A stretch of DNA of 64,000 nt from Tetrastigma voinierianum (Eukaryota > Streptophyta > Magnoliopsida > Vitales > Vitaceae). Below, one piece after another: positions 58,310 through 64,000 of this stretch (position 1 is the first letter of the stretch; every line of letters starts with the position of its first letter). A model generated the notes under the pieces. It was not told the DNA's origin and did no database searches. It saw nothing but the letters and a program-made list of their open reading frames with translations. The translations under genes were made by a program, and so were the position numbers. The DNA lies in NCBI GenBank assembly GCA_016808115.1, contig JAEQBH010000893.1, forward strand, positions 62,001 to 126,000. The letters run 5' to 3'.

Positions 58310-60528
58310 AAGAACAAGAAAAGAAGTTCAAGAAAGAGCAAAGGTATGGAATCTTTGAGTATGGAAACCTGGAAGTCTAGTTTTTGTATGGATGCTATGG
58401 ATTTAATGAATTTGGGTCTAAAAGAACCCTACTTGGTATATTGGCAGTTTTGGATTAGATGGAGTTGTTTTTGTTTGTAGTTTATGGTTTGTGAGCCATT
58501 AATTGTGGGATGGGGTTAGCAAGCCATAAGTACCTATATGTGTTTGGAAATGTTTAGTTGCATTTTGAACCATGGGAGTTTGCCTAGTTTGATCTTTATA
58601 CGTGTCGGACTTTAAAGACCATTTTGAATTGGGAAATAAAAGGAATTTAGCGATTAGTCTTTGGGTAAATTGTAGTCACATCAATGAACTTGATGTTAGG
58701 ACTTTGGAGTGTCCCAGTGGACTTCTATATTGAAGTTATGTAATTAAAGTTTACCACTGAGCCCCATCTAAGAAGGAAGCTGGCGGTAGGATAGATCAGT
58801 AGGCCACCCGGCTAAGTCAATGAACCGGATGGGAGTCGACCATCCTACAGAATTGGCAGTTCTGGATCTGTGCATTTGGGTTCATCTGTGACCTCTAACT
58901 TCAAACGGCCATAACTTCTTCGTCCGAACTCCGTTTTGGGTGTTCTTGGACTCTATGGAAAGCCCTTTGAGTCTAAAATCCATCCATATATAGATTGATG
59001 AGATTGGAACTCTTATTAGTTTCAGAAATCTCGAAAAACAGTAGGATCTGCTGGTTCTGCTTGTAGTAAATGTTCATGTGTGACCCCCGAGCTTGGAAGA
59101 TCATGTAACCGTCAGAGACTCAGGTTTGGGTGTTCTTGAACTCTATGGAAGCCATTGGTCAGATTCAACCATATGCCTGTAGGGCAGTGGGTACTGGGCT
59201 TGCCGGAAGAAAGGGGGGAGATCGGGCAGGTCAGGTGAGTTTGTGCGGGTAAATTTGCCTATTAAAGCTGTGACCCCTGACTTTGGAAGGTCATAACTTC
59301 TTCTTAGAACCGTTTGGGTGTTCTTGAACTACATGGAAGACATTTAATTAAAGGAATTCATCTCTATATATAGCTTGATGAGTGGAATGATAGTAAATAA
59401 CTCATAAGTATACATGAAGTAACCATAAATTGATAGTGCATATAATGAGATATGAAAATGCAATGATATGAATAAATGATTATAAATATCACATATGATT
59501 ACGGATGATAATAATTGACCGGGGGCTTAAATAGGATAATAATACTGAAAATAAAATACTAATTATGCATAGAACCTAGTAAGAGGATAGATGGGCATGC
59601 TATTAAGGAAAAACAAGTCTATGATATCTTGGTCAGTTAATAGTTTTGGTCATTATAACCTTAAGACATATACAGATGGTCATTATCTATATAATGATAG
59701 CAATGTGTAGTATATAGATGGTCATTATGCCATGTAGTAATGTCTGTGTATCAGATATATAGACCACTATTGTCTAGTAAATCCCAGCTGTAGACCTCTC
59801 TTTTTCCTTTGCTCCAGCTTCTAAGGTTTATGCAGGCATGAAACATAAAAGAAATAACAAGTATATGCAAACTATATGATATGATAAGAAACATAGCAGA
59901 TTATCGATAGTGATATCTTTGTGACAAAACGAAGTAAAGTGAAAGATGATAAGAAGTATATAAAATATGTTATGAAAAAGTAGATATGAAGGAATGGAAA
60001 GTAATATAAGTTTATATTTAATACATAAATATATATGAATGTATAAAATGAGATGATCCTTAATGAGATTCGTCCATTTTAGTTATTCCACTAAACATAA
60101 AGCTTAGCACAGGTGTTTTAAATGCGTGGAAGTACGAAAGGGAAAGCAGGAGGACGGAGATGATGCCGTGATGAAGGCCACACATCCTTTAGGGTGCCCA
60201 CTGGAAGACCTTTTGGTCTAATGTATATTTTTGTTTCTTTTATTAAACAATGTAAATGTTATAAATGTTGAACACTTCCATATATGGAGCTTGTTTTATA
60301 TATATTTTGTATTAGTTACTACGAATATGAAATCATGATTAAATATTTAACTTTATATATGAATAGGCAACTTAAGTTACAAGTTTATAAAAAAATAAAA
60401 TAAATAAATAATATGATGTAATAGCTAAATATGGGTGGATTGAGGGTGTCTGAAGTTAGTTTGAGTAATCACGGCATCCGGATCTGTTGGGGATTAGCGA
60501 TCGGTCGGACCTAAAACGGGGCGCTACA
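58310..60528 (+). repeat. Solo-LTR-family LTR, right part
   Basis: It continues from 46790 and ends ACGGGGCGCTACA at 60528. With the left part the LTR is about 2.54 kb, against 2.5 kb for the solo LTR. Three tandem units lie at about 58890-59340, with CATAACTTCTTCG, TTTGGGTGTTCTTGAACTC and ATGGAAG. Flanks are TACAT on the left and CATAT on the right, not a clean target duplication. Confidence 0.75.
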
Positions 60529-62335
60529 CATATCCTTTCCCCCTGTAAACCCGAACAAGGTCATTTTTATTATGATGCCTTGTACTCACTTGCTATGTGG
60601 TTTTGATATTACATAGAGGTGTTGTGATCTGATGGCCCCATAGAAAATTACAAGCTGCCGATTTTAACGGATGAGACTTCCCCTTAATCTTTGGGTCGGT
60701 CTAGCAGATCATCAATTTCAGTAGTCTGAAGCCTAAACCTTTACAGGGATATCCACACTTCACGTATGGCGGGGCCAGTGCATCGCAGTTTTATTCTCGA
60801 TTGTGACCGAAGACTTAGGGCCATCGATTGCATAGTATCAGCGAGGCGCTGGTGTCTTTCATTGAAGGTCGTCCCCATCGACATATCGTGAATGGTGATG
60901 GTGGCGGTCGCGAGGCGGTCGATCTTGTGATCAGCCCAGCCCACCTTGTGATACTACCAATTATCCATATAGAGACGAGAGAAGAAAGGGTTGGATGGTC
61001 TTCCCTTGGATCACATTCCGTGTCTTCTGACTCAAGCTTGGTAAAGGCAAAGGATATATTAGCCATGGATCCTCTGAAGCGTGGCATTGGAAGGGTGGAG
61101 AAATTCACATATGCCGACACTCACGTATCCGATAGAAGAAAAGAACAGCTGTGGCGTATTGTTGGGGAATATAGATGTATTCACTTGAGTCCTTAGACAT
61201 AGGCGGGATGGAGCCCTGGCGTTTACCTCATAAGCCCAGATGTGATTGCCACGGCAAGACTGTTGAGTGAATGGGCGCTTCTACCCGGATCGCCATCAGT
61301 TATTCAAACAGGGAGTGGACAACCCTGCGAGTGGGGTTTATCGGAGAGGTTAAGTATCGCTGGACAGAACGCTAAGCGTAGTGATCGTCAGAAGAGGTAG
61401 TAAATAAACTAAGGTATGCGTGGACTACACGGACCTCGATAAACATGCACAAAAAATGACTTCCCACACCATGAAATATATCATATCGTTGATGCATTTT
61501 GTCGGGCATGGGATCTTTGTCATTTTTAGGCTTCCTTCTCAGGCTATCACCCAGATTCCAATGCTGATGTGAAAATATTAGGACTCCTTCCTTGTGGGAC
61601 CTATCTTTGCTATAATGCTGATGTTTAACTGGTTTAAGAGCCAGGGACGACATCATGGGCCAGTGACCAAGATTTTCCGTGATTGGAAGGAACAATGGAA
61701 GTCTGTATTGGCGATATGCTTGTCAGAGACCAAAGCCGTCATACGAAACGCTCTGCAGGCTTTTGGTTGTGTGCGAGCGGTATGAAACTCCAATCCCTGA
61801 GTGTGTGGATCGAGTTTGGGTGGAATTCACAGGCTTCATGGTGGTAACGAGAGAAGTTAGAGGCTAATCCTATTCAACTTCGGGGCCATTATGCAGTCTC
61901 ATACTCCTACCACGAGAAAAATATAGCAACTGAATTGGTAGGTTGGCGGCCTCTAGAAGCGGGTCATCTCTCGTTCTGAGCCAGAGGTGAAGCGAGTTTC
62001 ACCACCTGAGGGCGAAGCCCGGTGGTTGGGATGAATCGATCGAGACGTGATGCTTGATCAAGTAGATCTCATAGACATGATTTTGACTGCCAGAGACAGT
62101 AAAGCGCTCTGCCTTTATGTCGTTCTGATGTTTGATGAGGTGCGGCTTTATTGAAGGCTGACTGGGCCGTGGAGGCCATATTCTTCGCCAGCGAATCCAC
62201 TGCTCAGGGCGAGCCGGTATGCAGGTCTAAGTAAGTGACGTGGCCCTCGGGGTAGGCCTCTTTGCAAGGCTTCAGCCCCTAGCCCAGGCGCACCTTATCA
62301 TTGCTCACCAACTTTGCCTCTAAAAGCCTTTATCA
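60529..62335 (+). pseudogene. Tat-type protease/RT region, continuation of 44006-46471
   Basis: Plus strand, after a poorly readable protease part. SPDVIATARL (61235-61265) marks the linker before RT. KVCVDYTDLDK at 61406-61440 is the RT entry motif, followed by broken finger and palm. TMEVCIGDMLVRDQ (61690-61735) is the catalytic region; the usual YxDD is reduced to IGDM. MKLQSLS and TGFMVVTREVRG with LEANPIQLRGH (61780-61890) correspond to MKLNPLKC and LGFMVTxRGIEANPxQ of intact elements. The RNase H onset is doubtful beyond 62000. Direction and class match the gag at 44730. Confidence 0.8.
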
Positions 62336-62369
62336 TAAAAGTTGGCTTCTTCATGTAACTTGGAATGAT

Positions 62370-62890
62370 GATGTCGCAACATTGACCACGACATTGAAGA
62401 TTTATTGTTACGACATTGCTTATGCTCTTTTATTGACTTAAATTGATGTCAAGAAATTGGAATTTCAATTTCATGACACTGCCATAATGTTGCGACATTA
62501 GATTTTGATTTCACGACATTGCTAGAAAGTTAAGCTTGATGTCGCTATTTTATAATTGCAATGTTCGTGATGATGTTGCGACATCACTCAGATTTTCTAA
62601 TTGGCTTTACCTGACGTCGCGACATTGAAAGTGTTATGTTGCGACATAAACCTGATGTCGCAACATTGAAATTGCTATGTCGCGACATGGTTTAGGTTTT
62701 CAAGTTGGCTTTTGGATCATAGCGAAAGCATTGAGGAATGCAAATCGCGACATTGCTTAAAGGAATTAATCTTAGTATTTGTTCTTCTATAATGTGATGT
62801 GACATTGGGGACAGAAATCGCGACAATGTCGCATTAGAACTTTTCTAGAAGGTGTCGCGACATTGATGTCGATGTCGACATTGAAGGATT
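62370..62890. repeat. TGTCGCGACATTG-type array
   Basis: About eighteen copies of a core near GATGTCGCGACATTGA occur in 520 bp, most with C to T changes (GATGTCGCAACATTG, ATGTTGCGACATTAG, TTTCACGACATTGC). Spacing is irregular, about 18-55 bases. It is the clearest relative of the 13440-14290 array. Confidence 0.85.
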
Positions 62891-63539
62891 TTCTTCTTTA
62901 GAAATTTTTACATATTTACTCCCATTCTTTACATAAATTCAATTCATGCTTGTGAATATAAGTTTATCAATATTAAGGAATGTTAATTCAACCACAACCA
63001 GTAACATTCAGATTTTCAATTCAATCAATTCAACATATATTCATTGTATTGCAGAAATTTGCACACAACTATTCAACAAAGGGACAATGAAGCTACTATG
63101 CAATTTCTATCTCAGATAAATTACACTCCCCTAAACTTAGCTATGCATCATTTTCAAAGAATAAGTAAATGAAGTAGACTCCCCTTTGTAGTCAACTCGG
63201 CATAACTCAATTTGGTTGGAGATGCTTCAAAGATGACCTTCATATCCTTATGACTTCATTATCTTTGAATTTGGAAACAGAATTGTGATTAAATAAATTA
63301 CCAAATAAATTCTAACAGAAACTACTTAACTTCTAGACTATTCCAAACACCTTGATTAAAACCAAATCACACTAAGAAAATGAAATTGGCAGGTTGCTCG
63401 ATGATTTGCTCGTTTTATGTCTTCTATTCAGGTGTGTGATGTTCTCATTTTAAGCAATTCCTGTGATCATCTTCAAATCTGGGACTTTTCTTCAATTGGT
63501 CTACTTTCCAAGTAATGCTTAAGCCTTTGACCATTCAAT

Positions 63540-63740
63540 TTGAATTCATCTCCAGAATTGGTTTTTAGTGTCAATGCTCAAAGGGATTCTCTGACTGTGT
63601 AGGACCACTCCACGCCGGCAGGATTTTCTGGAAAAGTTTTGGCGGGATTGTACAATGGGACTAGCTATCCTACTCTTGAACTCTTTCCTCATAATCTTAT
63701 CATGCCACTTTAGTCTCTTGTCTTTGTAAGATTCTAGCAT
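63540..63740 (-). pseudogene. Athila-type integrase C-terminal fragment
   Basis: The open piece MLESYKDKRLKWHDKIMRKE followed by FKSRI matches the stretch after the integrase core in Athila elements (A-E-S-x-IYKxRTKxWHDxHIxRREF). Tail words VVLHSQRIPLSID and NQFW correspond to the end of the GPF/Y region. Frames beyond are broken. Confidence 0.65.
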
Positions 63741-64000
63741 TATCAGGGGAGGCTTTATTTCTCGGCTCTTCCTAGTTCATTCATTTTGGAGTAGTCTCTT
63801 CTCTTCTTGACTTTGAAATCCATGACTCAATTTCTTGATAGCCCACATGACTTTATATTCAATCTTAGAGAAGATGAAAGATTTTCAAATACTATCCCTA
63901 TGGGGACATTCCAATGAGATTTATAAAAGAAAGCCGAGTCACATGACCCACGATTGCATCATCTATAGATTAATGACAGTCTTTCTGTGATCACGCACTA

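Larger units (their letters stand above)
62340..64000 (-). mobile_element. Athila-type gypsy element, 3' part, cut by the window edge
   Basis: Integrase C-terminal remains (63540-63740) read on the minus strand. To their left is the long 3' untranslated region with a TGTCGCGACA-like array. No LTR was recognised, so the 3' end may be missing at the junction near 62340. Confidence 0.65.

Noticed and set aside
46467..60533. Target duplication for the LTR at 46472-60528
   Set aside because: TACAT and CATAT share only part of their bases, so I do not claim one, although the LTR itself is clear.

Overview
The window is nuclear DNA of a flowering plant, almost certainly a eudicot. The evidence is one intact plant receptor-like protein gene, relics of plant NBS-LRR, RSL-type bHLH and actin-related-protein genes, and plant lineages of LTR retrotransposons (Ty1/copia, Ty3/gypsy Athila-type and Tat-type). 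The species cannot be named from the sequence. Only one gene looks functional: a single-exon, 980-residue leucine-rich-repeat receptor-like protein of the Cf-9/RLP class on the minus strand (18425-21367). Nearly everything else is mobile DNA or gene relics broken by stops and frameshifts.

Left arm (1-17 kb): a copia element on the minus strand with a ~1.37 kb 5' LTR runs off the left edge (1-4300). A second, complete but decayed copia element (5439-10125) sits inside the middle unit of a 138-bp tandem repeat. A minus-strand gypsy element (about 12290-16705) is interrupted by an Athila-type LTR (13215-15977) that carries a long array of the palindrome TGTCGCGACA.

Middle (17-44 kb): the receptor-like gene, a small inverted-repeat element, a ~110-bp minisatellite, and two copies of one segment. 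Copy A is 25304-27560; copy B is 32893-33183 plus 40829-43470. Both carry an unprocessed pseudogene of an RSL/RHD6-like bHLH factor. Copy B was later split by a full-length copia element (33184-40828) and hit by a 5'-truncated LINE (42132-42705); copy A preserves both empty sites. Between the copies lie a 2.5-kb solo LTR with a perfect TTAGG target duplication (27990-30494), an NBS-LRR relic (31320-32560) and an ARP4-like fragment (about 32680-32885).

Right arm (44-64 kb): a three-level nest. A Tat-type gypsy element on the plus strand (5' LTR 44006-44598, gag to 46471, RT resuming at 60529) was split by an LTR of the same family as the solo LTR (46472-46790 plus 58310-60528). That LTR was in turn split by an 11.5-kb Athila-type element on the minus strand (46791-58309, target duplication AAGAA). 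The right edge holds the 3' part of another minus-strand Athila-type element with TGTCGCGACA-like repeats.

The observations most worth following are the recurrent TGTCGCGACA arrays in separate gypsy elements, the duplicated bHLH-relic segment with dated insertions, and the intact immune receptor gene surrounded by decayed repeats. Boundaries and alignments were made by eye; no search or computation was run.
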